A stretch of DNA of 64,000 nt from Oceanospirillum sanctuarii (GCF_002150805.1 NZ_MTBA01000013.1:1-64000); one strand, 5' to 3'. Numbered from the stretch's first letter, positions 44,045 to 52,630 are shown. The notes: generated from the letters alone by a model not told the origin. Program-made: numbers and translations.

Positions 44045-44635
44045 TTACCTGTGCTCAGCCTGCCCCAACTCATTTGCCGTTTTTAGCCAAAGAGCGATCT
44101 GCTGTTCATCAGTGAAACTGGCGCTGGGAATCAGCAAAGGCTGTTCGTTTTCTATGCCACAAAACTCCAGAGTAAAACGATTCAGCTGCTCAAGCACAGG
44201 AGCCGCCTGTATCTCAGCATACTCTTCAGGGGCATCCATGGTCAGAATCAACCGGGCAGTTTTTCCTGTCAGTAGCGGCGTTGGTAGCGGGCTATCTGCT
44301 TCATATTTAAAGGTCTGCCCCGGCAGAAAAACCCGGTCGATCAGGCCTTTGAACTTAGCCGGTAAACCGCCCCACCAGATCGGCGACACAATCAGGATAT
44401 GATCCGCCCATTGCAACGCCGTCAGAAAATCATTCAGATCAGTCTCTAACGCCTGCATTTGGTCATAACCTTCATTCAGGCTGGGATCAAAATTCATGTC
44501 ACTCAGATTAAAACGCCGGATCTCACACTCTGCTACGGGGCTGCCCAAACGAACACCGGTTTCATAAGCATCAGCCAATTGTTGATTCAGGCTTTTCTGC
44601 TTTGGGTTTGCGTTCAGAATTAAAAGGCGACTCAT
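44045..44635 (-). CDS. Flavodoxin-like NAD(P)H-dependent oxidoreductase
   Basis: This 196-aa protein has the flavodoxin-like quinone-reductase fold: LILNANPKQKSLNQQLADAY for FMN phosphate binding, VSPIWWGGLPAKFKGLIDRVF in the middle (the WW-G-P-A motif of the NQO/MdaB group) and FCGIENE near the end. It would reduce quinones or other electrophiles with NAD(P)H. ATG 44635 has GGAG upstream. The promoter ahead has a 19-bp spacer with a palindrome, so the divergently oriented logic of the MerR gene next to it probably controls it. Confidence 0.9.
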   Translation of the reverse strand: MSRLLILNANPKQKSLNQQLADAYETGVRLGSPVAECEIRRFNLSDMNFDPSLNEGYDQMQALETDLNDFLTALQWADHILIVSPIWWGGLPAKFKGLIDRVFLPGQTFKYEADSPLPTPLLTGKTARLILTMDAPEEYAEIQAAPVLEQLNRFTLEFCGIENEQPLLIPSASFTDEQQIALWLKTANELGQAEHR

Positions 44636-44670
44636 GTTCAGTACTCCATTGCATATTTTGAATGCGATGA

Positions 44671-44701
44671 GTCTAAGCTCTGCCCCTAGGGGCAGAGTCA
44701 A
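44671..44701 (-). promoter_or_regulatory. MerR-type promoter with 19-bp spacer and palindrome
   Basis: On the minus strand TTGACT (44696-44701) and TTAGAC (44671-44676) are separated by 19 bp, longer than the optimal 17 and typical of MerR-controlled promoters. The spacer contains CTCTGCCCCTAGGGGCAGAG (44678-44697), a perfect 20-bp palindrome. It lies 36 bp before the oxidoreductase ATG. Confidence 0.85.
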
Positions 44702-44754
44702 GAGTCGAAATCAAAAGACAAAAAGACAGGCGGTCAGGGAAACCCGGTAAATGA

Positions 44755-45120
44755 CTATGAGTGATTTGCAGAACTTTGAGGACATTGATTAAGTGAACTA
44801 AGGCAGAGATCAACACTTGCCAGCTTTTGATTCAGCACGTCCTGCTCCTGCAGCAGACGCGCCTTCACCTGAAGCAGAAACTCACCGATCTTCTGCCAGT
44901 CCGGTTCACCATCACGGAATAAAATAACGCTTTTCAGCTCATTGAGCTTAACACCCAATTTTTTCGCCTCGACAATCAGTTTCAGTAACTCAAGATCACT
45001 CGGACGATAGACCCGATAGCGGCCCCGTCGGGGCGGCGAATCGATCAGCCCCATCTCTTCGTACAGCCGGATCGCCTTTACTGACAACCCGGTTTGTTTG
45101 GCGGCTTCTCCGATATACAT
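44755..45120 (-). CDS. MerR family transcriptional regulator
   Basis: This 121-aa protein has the MerR HTH and wing: MYIGEAAKQTGLSVKAIRLYEEMGLI then PPRRGRYRVYRPSDLELL, followed by the long dimerising helix and a short C-terminus. It does not show the Cys cluster of SoxR or the metal loop of MerR/CueR/ZntR types, though two Cys are near the end. The matching 19-bp spacer promoter lies just downstream, ahead of the oxidoreductase gene. It overlaps the stop of the CWC gene upstream by one nucleotide. Confidence 0.92.
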   Translation of the reverse strand: MYIGEAAKQTGLSVKAIRLYEEMGLIDSPPRRGRYRVYRPSDLELLKLIVEAKKLGVKLNELKSVILFRDGEPDWQKIGEFLLQVKARLLQEQDVLNQKLASVDLCLSSLNQCPQSSANHS

Positions 45121-45485
45121 CACAAGCCCCCATCGCTTGCCTGCTGGTGCTTTTCAGCACAACGCCGACAAACACAAGCCTTGCGGCGTTTTTCCGGAGG
45201 AATCTGAGACAGCAGAGACTCCGGAAAATGAATATCCGGATCATTGCACCAGCAGCTACGCGCGACATCTGCCGCACCCTGATTCAAACAGGAATTAGCT
45301 TCCCCGCACAGAGGGCAAACCAGAGGATCAAGGTTCGATTCCGGTAGCGTATTCACACCGCCAGACGCAAGCGTATCTGCCCTGGCAGGATCAAAGGTGC
45401 CAACTTCAGACAGGGTGCCAACTTCGGAAAGGGTGTCAGCTGCTGGCGAAGAAGTGTTGTGTTGCGTTTGATCTTTAAGACTCAT
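45120..45485 (-). CDS. Cysteine-rich CWC family protein
   Basis: This 121-aa protein carries the CWC pattern in its second half (about 57-110): CPLCGEANSC, SCWC and CVCRRCAEK, giving two to four zinc-binding Cys clusters. The N-terminal half is Ser/Thr/Gly-rich with repeated TLSEVGT motifs and is probably disordered. It overlaps the MerR start by one nucleotide, so the two are co-translated. The family has no defined role. Confidence 0.85.
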   Translation of the reverse strand: MSLKDQTQHNTSSPAADTLSEVGTLSEVGTFDPARADTLASGGVNTLPESNLDPLVCPLCGEANSCLNQGAADVARSCWCNDPDIHFPESLLSQIPPEKRRKACVCRRCAEKHQQASDGGL

Positions 45486-45494
45486 AGGTTTCCG

Positions 45495-46373
45495 TTAGTC
45501 GGTTAGGGTCAGGTGTTCAGCCAGAAAGTCCATCAGCAGGCGGATTCGCCGGTTATGTTGTACATCCCGATGACAGCACAAATAAACCGGCAACGCTGGC
45601 AGTGTCAGCCCGACATCAAGCGCAAGCAGCTCAAAACGTGCCGCCAGAGTTTTGTGGCTAATCAGAATACCGCCATCATATCGCGCCAGCTCCAGATGCA
45701 GGGGCTGAAAGTCCGTACGCAACAGAAAGTCTTCATTCTTTAATGGCCAGCCTAACTGCGCGGAACCCTGTTCCAGTTGTTTGTCCCTGTCGTAGCCGAG
45801 CAGCCGATGCTTGAGCAAAGCCTCCGGACAATCAGGAACACCGTACTGGTCGAGATATGCTTTACTGGCAAAAAAGCCAAGGGATACTTCACCCAGCCTG
45901 CGGGCCACCAGATCCTGCTGTTGCGGAGCAAACATACGAATAGCGACGTCAGCATCCCGCTTATCCAAACTGGTCGCCTGATTGCTGGCGACAACCTCAA
46001 CAGAAAGCTCAGGATTCTGCGCCATAAAAGCGGGCAAAATTTCCGGCAGATAATACTGCGCCACCAGCTCGTTTACTGATAACCGTACCCGCCCCGTCAG
46101 GGACTGATCCTGACCGCTCACCTGGCGCTCAATACCCTGTGCGATCTGCTCCATCTTTTCACAGGACTCGATCAGACTTTCGCCAAAATGTGTCAGCGTC
46201 ATGCCCTGAGTACTGCGGTCAAACAGGCTTTGCCCTAACCGCATTTCCAGCAATTGCAGTTGCCGGGACAGCGTGGGCTGTGAAAGATTCAGGCTTTCAG
46301 CGGCTTTATTCAGACTTCCGCAACGGGCGATCTGCAACAACATCTGCCAGCTTTGCCAGTCAGTAATCGTCAT
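45495..46373 (-). CDS. LysR family transcriptional regulator
   Basis: This 292-aa protein has the LysR HTH (WQMLLQIARCGSLNKAAESL, NLSQPTLSRQLQLLEMRLG, DRSTQGMTLTHFGE) and a substrate domain from about residue 90. It lies upstream of the CWC and MerR genes on the minus strand and divergent from an NAD-binding protein at 46487. The 110-bp gap has no perfect dyad but repeats ATTTTCG twice. Control of the divergent gene is likely. Confidence 0.93.
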   Translation of the reverse strand: MTITDWQSWQMLLQIARCGSLNKAAESLNLSQPTLSRQLQLLEMRLGQSLFDRSTQGMTLTHFGESLIESCEKMEQIAQGIERQVSGQDQSLTGRVRLSVNELVAQYYLPEILPAFMAQNPELSVEVVASNQATSLDKRDADVAIRMFAPQQQDLVARRLGEVSLGFFASKAYLDQYGVPDCPEALLKHRLLGYDRDKQLEQGSAQLGWPLKNEDFLLRTDFQPLHLELARYDGGILISHKTLAARFELLALDVGLTLPALPVYLCCHRDVQHNRRIRLLMDFLAEHLTLTD

Positions 46374-46486
46374 AGGTTATTCATTTTCGTATATTGGCAG
46401 GCAATTATTTTCGATTCACTATCCCAGAAAGAATAATAAAATCAAACATCATCGACCATCAGACAGAAGAAGCAAGGACAGGGACA

Positions 46487-47491
46487 ATGGCTACCACTCA
46501 GAATCAGACAGCAAAGAAAGCCTTAGTGCTGGGCATCAGCGGTAACTTTGGCTCGGCCATGGCGCGGGCTCTGCATAACAGCGGTTGGCAGGTGACGGCT
46601 CTACTGAGAGATCCCGGAAAAGCCCCGGAATGGCTGGCGGCTGAAAACTGTATTGAGGGAGATGCGGAAGATGAAAGCCTGCTTTCTGAGATTGCGCTGG
46701 ATATGGATCTTTTGGTGTATGGGGTGAATCCCCCCTACCACCGCTGGTCAGAACTGGCTGAAAAAATGCTGGAGCCCAGTATCAGAGTCGCCGAGCGTTT
46801 CGGTCTGACACTGCTTTTCCCGGGCAATATCTACAATTTTGCCCCAAGAGACGCCCTTATTAACGAAGATACAACCATGGCACCGCCTACCGAAAAAGGC
46901 AGAATTCGGGTTGCGATGGAAAAAAGACTGAAACTGGCGTCACAACAGGGAGCCAAAGTTATCATCATCCGTGCCGGTGACTTTATTACGGATAAGCCTG
47001 TCGAACCCAATCAGGCGGCGACTCAGGACAGCACCTGGTTCAGCCAGATAGTCAGCTACAAATCCGGCCGTCTGAAGCTGAAGCTGCCACATAACAGCCA
47101 GCACCGGCATTACTGGAGTTATCTGCCGGATCTGTGCGCCAATACCGCCACTCTGTTACATCAGATCCATACAGAAGCGACTGCAGGCTTAGCTTCGAGT
47201 AACTGGCTTGTGATGCATGATCCGGGCTTAGTTATCGATAAAGCTGACTGGCTGGAAGCCTGTCATCAACTGGGAATTCCGGTGCGGACAAAAAGCTTCC
47301 CCTGGTGGCTGATCTCTATGATGAGTCTCGTCAGCCCCCTGCTACGGGAGGTCAATCAGATGCGCTACCTCTGGCAGCAGCCGGTAATCGCTGATGGGCA
47401 GCAATTCAGAACGCTTTTAGGTGATAATTTTCAATCGACAACGCTCACCAAAATCCTGCAACAGAAGCTGAAACTTTTGGGCAAAGAGTAA
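46487..47491 (+). CDS. NAD(P)-binding Rossmann protein, NmrA/epimerase-like
   Basis: This 334-aa protein starts with a dinucleotide-binding motif LVLGISGNFGSAMARAL (about 12-28), then a NAD-type acidic site (CIEGDAEDESLLSEIALD). The middle has PGNIYNFAPR and a long C-terminal extension. This fits the extended SDR/NAD-dependent epimerase class but lacks a clear YxxxK catalytic pair, so it may act as a reductase or sensor. ATG 46487 is chosen over the earlier frame because AAGGAC lies upstream. It is divergent from the LysR gene. Confidence 0.8.
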   Translation: MATTQNQTAKKALVLGISGNFGSAMARALHNSGWQVTALLRDPGKAPEWLAAENCIEGDAEDESLLSEIALDMDLLVYGVNPPYHRWSELAEKMLEPSIRVAERFGLTLLFPGNIYNFAPRDALINEDTTMAPPTEKGRIRVAMEKRLKLASQQGAKVIIIRAGDFITDKPVEPNQAATQDSTWFSQIVSYKSGRLKLKLPHNSQHRHYWSYLPDLCANTATLLHQIHTEATAGLASSNWLVMHDPGLVIDKADWLEACHQLGIPVRTKSFPWWLISMMSLVSPLLREVNQMRYLWQQPVIADGQQFRTLLGDNFQSTTLTKILQQKLKLLGKE

Positions 47492-47505
47492 AGACACGGG
47501 GCGCT

Positions 47506-48327
47506 TCAGGGCTCTGACCAGTCAACCTGAAAGATCTGATGGTTGTCCCGGAAACCTTTAGGGGCAACGGAGCCTGCTGAAACCAGTCGCTGCTTTTGCT
47601 GCTGACAGCTATTAAACACAACTTCACTGAGCAGAATCTGTTCAGGTTCAGCATGGGAGCATAATCGGGCTGCAAGCTGAACCGCACTGCCAAAAAGATC
47701 CCCATGTTCTTCGATGGGTTCACCGGCACTCAGGCCAATGCGGACATACAAGGGCTCATCCGGATTCTGTTCATTATGCTGACCAAACGCCCGCTGGATA
47801 CTGATCGCACAGGCCACCAGATTATCGATAGAGTTAAAGGCGGCCATAAAGCCATCACCGGTATGCTTAACCTCACGACCCTCAAAAGCTCTTAAAGCAT
47901 TGCGGGTCAGTACGTTATGCACGTGTAACAGATGCAAAGCCTTGGCATCACCGAACAGGGTATTCATCAGGGTAGAATCTTTCAGATCGGTAAACATAAT
48001 GCCACGAAAGGCACTATCCACCGTCGCAGGTTGTTTTGAAACAGGTTCCGGATCACGCACCCGCCCGAGAAAGGCTTCGACTACAGATGGATCCACCTCA
48101 AGAATCTCCGCTGGCACATCACCATGGGCTTCATCGTGAGCATGTTGAATGGCAGATTTATCTGGTGCTTCCACCAGACAAAAAGCCGTACTGCGCTCCT
48201 CATCAAACCAATAGGTGAGAAACTTAACACCGTACGCATCCTGAATATTGAGATCCTTCTCATGGGCCAGTGCCAGCGTATGTCGGGTTGCCCCTTCGAT
48301 AAAATGACGATCCAGAAAGATTGGCAT
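47506..48327 (-). CDS. DUF4242 (nickel-binding type) domain fused to class III adenylate/guanylate cyclase
   Basis: This 273-aa protein opens with a DUF4242 domain (about 1-85), with VKFLTYWFDEERSTAFCLVEAP as in the SCO4226 small metal-binding family. A class III cyclase domain follows (about 105-270): FTDLKDST with the first metal Asp, GREVKHTGDGFMAAF with the second, and LFGSAVQLAARLCSHA. Both metal-binding Asp are present, so cyclic nucleotide synthesis is likely. A metal or small-molecule input through DUF4242 is inferred from the fusion. It is convergent with the NAD-binding gene. Confidence 0.85.
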   Translation of the reverse strand: MPIFLDRHFIEGATRHTLALAHEKDLNIQDAYGVKFLTYWFDEERSTAFCLVEAPDKSAIQHAHDEAHGDVPAEILEVDPSVVEAFLGRVRDPEPVSKQPATVDSAFRGIMFTDLKDSTLMNTLFGDAKALHLLHVHNVLTRNALRAFEGREVKHTGDGFMAAFNSIDNLVACAISIQRAFGQHNEQNPDEPLYVRIGLSAGEPIEEHGDLFGSAVQLAARLCSHAEPEQILLSEVVFNSCQQQKQRLVSAGSVAPKGFRDNHQIFQVDWSEP

Positions 48328-48399
48328 AAGCCTACCCTCAGTCGCTAACGCAATAATTGAAACCAGACGTATTCAATAAGCGTAGCAGGATCAAGCAGA

Positions 48400-48461
48400 T
48401 GCAAGCGGTTTGATGAAGGTGCAAGTAGTTCGATGAAAGGTGCAAGCAGTTTGATGAAAGG
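48400..48461. repeat. Three tandem 20-21-bp direct repeats
   Basis: The unit TGCAAGCAGTTTGATGAAAG and close variants occur three times in a row (48400-48419, 48420-48440, 48441-48461). It lies about 55 bp ahead of the acyltransferase start, so it may bind a regulator. Each unit has only small differences. Confidence 0.75.
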
Positions 48462-48517
48462 CGTCGATCTGGCAAAATAGGCCTTTAGCCATCAGCCCGC
48501 AAAGAAACAGGCCCTTC

Positions 48518-49180
48518 ATGTCTGCACCGGAATCGCCGGAATTTTACCGGCAACAACATAAGAAACGACTCAGCTGGATGCCCTGGCTTTACTACCGGCT
48601 TAAGGCCAAACACCTGCAATGGGCCAAACCCTGGCAGGAAGAACTGCAGCAGACGCTGATGCAACTTGAGACTCTGGAATTAGCGGATAAAGTGTTTATC
48701 TCGCCGGATGCGGCCCTGTTTGCCGAACCCGGTCGCGCCATTAAAATGGGTGAGGAAAGCTTTGTTGCCGCCAACTGTTTTCTGCACGGCCCTCTGACTA
48801 TCGGCCGGGAAGTGGCGATCAATCACGGCTGCTCCTTTGATGGCGGTAAGGCGGGCATTAGCATTGGCGATCAGACCCGCATCGCCAATCAGGTCAAGCT
48901 TTACGCTTTTGATCACGGCATGGCACCGGATATGCCGATCTATCAGCAAAACAACACTTCTCAGGGCATCACCATTGGCAAAGATGTCTGGATCGGTGCC
49001 GGAGCAGGCGTGCGCGATGGCGTCAGCATTGGTGATCATGCTGTGATCGCCATGAATGCCATGGTGACCCGGGATGTACCCGACTTTGCCATTGTCGCCG
49101 GAAATCCGGCCAAGGTGATCGGAGACCGCAGAGACAAGCCGATTGGCTATCGGGAAAAGGCAACGGGCATGTCCGCCTGA
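48518..49180 (+). CDS. Hexapeptide-repeat acyltransferase
   Basis: This 220-aa protein contains left-handed beta-helix hexapeptide repeats over about 75-205: SFVAANCFLHGPLTIGREVAI, GISIGDQTRIANQVKLYA, ITIGKDVWIGAGAGVRDGVS and VSIGDHAVIAMNAMVTRDVPDF. The DHGMA and GIIG-like stretches match the maltose/galactoside O-acetyltransferase-like group. It transfers an acyl group from CoA to a sugar or antibiotic-type acceptor, with the acceptor unknown. The upstream direct repeats suggest regulation. Confidence 0.9.
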   Translation: MSAPESPEFYRQQHKKRLSWMPWLYYRLKAKHLQWAKPWQEELQQTLMQLETLELADKVFISPDAALFAEPGRAIKMGEESFVAANCFLHGPLTIGREVAINHGCSFDGGKAGISIGDQTRIANQVKLYAFDHGMAPDMPIYQQNNTSQGITIGKDVWIGAGAGVRDGVSIGDHAVIAMNAMVTRDVPDFAIVAGNPAKVIGDRRDKPIGYREKATGMSA

Positions 49181-49252
49181 TCAGCCATAAATACCCTTCG
49201 AACACAGTCATCAAGCAAGCTACTTAATTACAGATTCAGACCAGGAGCCATT

Positions 49253-49786
49253 ATGCCGTTACATATCTGCTTTATTCACGGAAAAGAAAGCGGCCCCTGG
49301 GGCAATAAAGGTCAGCTATTTTCCCGTATCGCCAACGAGCGAGGCCACGAATTCAGTGCACTGAATTATCTGACGGCAGAAAACCCCGATGATCCGGAAA
49401 GCCGTGTCAAAATGCTGAACGCCTATCTGGCGGAGACACGGGTTCCTTCCAAAGAGCTGGTGTTGGTGGGTTCCAGTATGGGTGGCTATGTGGCAGCCAG
49501 AACCAGCCAGACCTACAAAGCGGCAGGCATGTTTCTGATGGCTCCAGCGCTTGGACTGGAGAACTATCCGGTTCAGTGGCCTGAAATTAAGGCGGATTCG
49601 GTTTATCTGGTACACGGGCTTTTTGATCGGGTTATTCCGTGGGTCAATTCCAACGACTTAAGCCAGAAGCTGGACTGCAAGATTCATCTGGTCGCCGATG
49701 ACCATCGATTAGGCGACAGCATGAATTTTATTGAGGAAGATTTTCTCGCATTTCTGGAGCCTTTAGAAATGGCGCTGAAAGACTAA
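49253..49786 (+). CDS. Alpha/beta hydrolase, YqiA-like small esterase
   Basis: This 177-aa protein begins HICFIHGKESGPWGNKGQLF. It has the nucleophile elbow VGSSMGGYVAAR, the acid region VHGLFDRVIPW and a late His region DDHRLGDS, so Ser, Asp and His are present. The short form without a lid fits YqiA-type esterases. The substrate is unknown. AGGAG is upstream of ATG 49253. A 73-bp gap from the acyltransferase suggests co-transcription. Confidence 0.85.
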   Translation: MPLHICFIHGKESGPWGNKGQLFSRIANERGHEFSALNYLTAENPDDPESRVKMLNAYLAETRVPSKELVLVGSSMGGYVAARTSQTYKAAGMFLMAPALGLENYPVQWPEIKADSVYLVHGLFDRVIPWVNSNDLSQKLDCKIHLVADDHRLGDSMNFIEEDFLAFLEPLEMALKD

Positions 49787-49815
49787 AGCATCCCTCTATC
49801 ACTTCTCCAAACAGA

Positions 49816-49856
49816 AATGCCTGATGATGTCCCAACAGAGACAAACATCAGGCATT
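49816..49856. terminator. Hairpin between convergent genes
   Basis: AATGCCTGATG (49816-49826) and CATCAGGCATT (49846-49856) form a perfect 11-bp stem, with an inner TGTC/GACA match. There is little T tract. It lies between the hydrolase and PhoX genes. Confidence 0.5.
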
Positions 49857-49900
49857 GCATTCCAAAGAATCATCCAGACTTTTTATTCCGATTAGCGAGA

Positions 49901-51847
49901 CTAGCTTCCAACCAGTCCGCCATCCTTTTTGGTGATCACCACCAGTGAAGGCCGGGGCGGCATTTTGGGTTTAAAGTCCGGCCAGCGGGTGACAGGATCA
50001 GCAAAGGTGGATTCCCGGGCAAAAGGCGGATAATCCTTAGCACCATCGCAGCCCGGATGCTGAACTGAGACAAACAGGGTTTTATCATCCGGCGTGAATG
50101 CCGGACTCGCCATCTCAGCTCCCACAGGAACCCGGAAGAACATACGTGCTGCTCCCCTCTTCTTACCGTGGGTTTCAACCGCCCATATACCATCCGTTGA
50201 ACCGGTTTTGCCCCAGTTGTCTCCTTGATCGGTGGTGACCCAAAGTCGACCGCGACCATCAACTGCGAAGTTATCCGGAGCAATAAACCAATGGTCTTCC
50301 GGTTGATTCTGCCCCTCCTGATTAACCTCAGCTTTAATCGTACCGGGGCTAAGGGGATGGGCATCATCGATATCACTGGTATCTGTTTTCAGCATCACCT
50401 TCCAGCTGTAATGCTCACCAGCATGATTACCCTCTGGCGGACTCAGTTGAAGAATCTGACCGTCAAGATGCTGATGGTTTTCGGTGTCTGCCAGCAGCAT
50501 CAGATAAACACTCTGATCCTTTGGATTTACCGTTACATCTTCCGGCCGGTTCAGAGGTGTTGCCCCTAAAAGATCTGCCGCAAGGCGGGCATCCATCACC
50601 ACATCAGCCTGACTTTCAAAGCCATTTTTTCGGGTCAAAGGCCCATAACCATGGCGGAGAGGTAACCAATTCAGAGTGCCACCATCTTCAAAACGGGCGA
50701 CATAAAGAGTCCCTTCATCCAGGAGCCCGAAGTTTGCCCGACGGCTGTGTGGATCGTACCGTCCATGACTAACAAACTTGTAGAGATATTCACCGTTCTG
50801 GTCGTCAGCGGAATAAACCACCACACGACCATCTTCGTTGATGGTGACGGCAGCCCCTTCATGTTTGAACCGGCCAAGGGCAGTTCGCTTAACGGGTCGG
50901 GCATGAGGATCGTATGGATCAAGCTCAACGATCCAGCCAAAACGATTCACCTCGTTAGGCTCACGCTCAATATCAAAGCGTTCGTGATGCTTGCCCCAGT
51001 CAAACCACTTACCGGGAATACCGTAGCGTTTGAGTTTCTCTTTTTCCGGATGGTGCTTTTTCTTACCGCAGAAATAGCCGTTGAAGTTCTCTTCAGCAGT
51101 CAGCAAGGTTCCCCAGGGGGTCATGCCTCCAGCGCAGTTGTTCAGCGTCCCGATAACGTGTCGCCCTTTGGGATCGTAGGCCGTTTTCATCCGATCATGG
51201 CCAGCTGCGGGACCCGAGATATCCAGTACACTTTTCAACGGACTGATTCGACGGTTATAGGGACTAAAACGAACCCGCTGCCAGCGGCCTTTACGATCTT
51301 TTTCAATCTCGATAACGCTCAGGCCGTGGGCCGCCATCTCAATCTCACATAGGGTGCGCTCATAGTCACTTTTCTTACCCTGATGTTTATTGCCTTTTTC
51401 ATGCTCCGGAAACATCAGCTTGCGGGTGGTGTACTCGTGATTAACCGCCAGCAACCCGCGATCCGGGTTATGAGAACCTCTCGGCAACGGGAAGAAGCCA
51501 ACATAGTCATTGTTGTAACCAAACTGGCGAGCCTGAGCAAACGGTGTCTGCTTCATCGGATCAAACTCCGGTGCATCATCCGTCACAGGGTCTCCCCAGC
51601 GAATCAGAATATCCGCCCGATAGCCTTCTGCCACATGGTGAGTACTATCGATGCCATGGGGCAGGCCGGAAAAAGAAAAATCCTGACCCGATGCCTTTTC
51701 TTGCTTTGATCGATTCTTTGCCCGCCGAATCTCAGATTGAATGCCAGCAGCTTCTGACTGGGTCAACTCAAGTAGCTGGTTGATATCCGGGTGTTTCACC
51801 GGACTGATGCGCATATCTTCATCAGCATCCCATTGCTTAGTGATCAT
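49901..51847 (-). CDS. PhoX-like DUF839 protein without Tat signal
   Basis: This 648-aa protein has the beta-propeller of PhoX/DUF839, for example GYNNDYVGFFPLPRGS, LAVNHEYTTRKLMFP, LNNCAGGMTPWGTLLTAEEN, VYSADDQNGEYLYKFVSHG and NRPEDVTVNPKDQSVY. These carry the metal-binding residues used for phosphate-ester cleavage with calcium and iron. Most PhoX proteins have a Tat leader (RRxFL), and none is seen here. The start at 51847 is fixed by AAAAGGAAA. It may therefore be cytoplasmic, or the location signal is unusual. It is a single leftward gene. Confidence 0.85.
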   Translation of the reverse strand: MITKQWDADEDMRISPVKHPDINQLLELTQSEAAGIQSEIRRAKNRSKQEKASGQDFSFSGLPHGIDSTHHVAEGYRADILIRWGDPVTDDAPEFDPMKQTPFAQARQFGYNNDYVGFFPLPRGSHNPDRGLLAVNHEYTTRKLMFPEHEKGNKHQGKKSDYERTLCEIEMAAHGLSVIEIEKDRKGRWQRVRFSPYNRRISPLKSVLDISGPAAGHDRMKTAYDPKGRHVIGTLNNCAGGMTPWGTLLTAEENFNGYFCGKKKHHPEKEKLKRYGIPGKWFDWGKHHERFDIEREPNEVNRFGWIVELDPYDPHARPVKRTALGRFKHEGAAVTINEDGRVVVYSADDQNGEYLYKFVSHGRYDPHSRRANFGLLDEGTLYVARFEDGGTLNWLPLRHGYGPLTRKNGFESQADVVMDARLAADLLGATPLNRPEDVTVNPKDQSVYLMLLADTENHQHLDGQILQLSPPEGNHAGEHYSWKVMLKTDTSDIDDAHPLSPGTIKAEVNQEGQNQPEDHWFIAPDNFAVDGRGRLWVTTDQGDNWGKTGSTDGIWAVETHGKKRGAARMFFRVPVGAEMASPAFTPDDKTLFVSVQHPGCDGAKDYPPFARESTFADPVTRWPDFKPKMPPRPSLVVITKKDGGLVGS

Positions 51848-52028
51848 AGCGATTTCCTTTTAAGACAAGTTTTCCAGCGGTTTGAACTCTGAAAACTATG
51901 CTGCAATCGCGAAATGACAGAAGCATGAAAAGCGGTAAAAAAGAAACAGGGATAGGACACAGATCAAAAAGCAGTCTGGCGGGTGATGCGTTATTAAAGA
52001 CAAGAGAAAGGAAAGATAAAATTCAAGG

Positions 52029-52056
52029 CAAAAAAATGGGGACATCCCATGTCCCC
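52029..52056 (-). terminator. Terminator of the GGDEF-like gene
   Basis: GGGGACAT (52038-52045) and ATGTCCCC (52049-52056) form an 8-bp stem with a 3-nt loop. The A run at 52029-52036 is a U tract for the leftward gene. Confidence 0.85.
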
Positions 52057-52111
52057 TAAGAGCAACAGCCTGTTCGGCCTGTGTTCACTTAACGATTGAG
52101 TCACCCAAAAG

Positions 52112-52630
52112 TTAAGAGACCTTGGACTCTGCCTCCTTTTCGGAGCAGAGAATATGCAGTTGACCCGGACCCTGATACTTCATTTCTGCGCTGTACAGCA
52201 GGGCCTCGGTCACAATTCGGTTCAGCGGCATATCATCACTTCTTGCCGCCGCAGTAATAGTGCAGCTAAGTTCAATTGCGCGATCTGAGAGACGTATCTC
52301 CCGCTGCAGTTCTCGCTGAATATCTTTGCCGATATATTCCAGTTGCTCACTGTTCAAGGGTTCATCGGCCATGATCAGCTGAATAAAACGATCGCCTTCG
52401 TAGCGATAGCTGATCTGTTGGTACAGATATTCCAAGTTAGATAAACGATCGAAATCGATCATAAATACCGCTGCGACCCGCCCGGTAAACGCTGGTGTTG
52501 TTTTATCTATTTCAAAGGCTGAGCGGCACAACAAACCTGTCAGGGAGTCATAATTTCCTAATTTACTCATCGGACCTCCATTAGATGGCTCCGTGGTGGC
52601 GAAGACGGGAGAAGGTTGTTCGATGGTCAT
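52112..52630 (-). CDS. Degenerate GGDEF-like protein
   Basis: This 172-aa protein starts like a GGDEF domain (YDSLTGLLCRSAFE, about 27-40) and continues AVFMIDFDRLS. The GG(D/E)EF signature is EGDRF (78-82), so the catalytic motif is lost and diguanylate cyclase activity is unlikely. It could bind nucleotide as a receptor. Two starts are possible. ATG 52630 has AAGGA, and ATG 52570 (Met21) has GGAGG at ideal distance, so a shorter form may also be made. It is a single gene next to the sensor triad at 52899-56744. Confidence 0.78.
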   Translation of the reverse strand: MTIEQPSPVFATTEPSNGGPMSKLGNYDSLTGLLCRSAFEIDKTTPAFTGRVAAVFMIDFDRLSNLEYLYQQISYRYEGDRFIQLIMADEPLNSEQLEYIGKDIQRELQREIRLSDRAIELSCTITAAARSDDMPLNRIVTEALLYSAEMKYQGPGQLHILCSEKEAESKVS

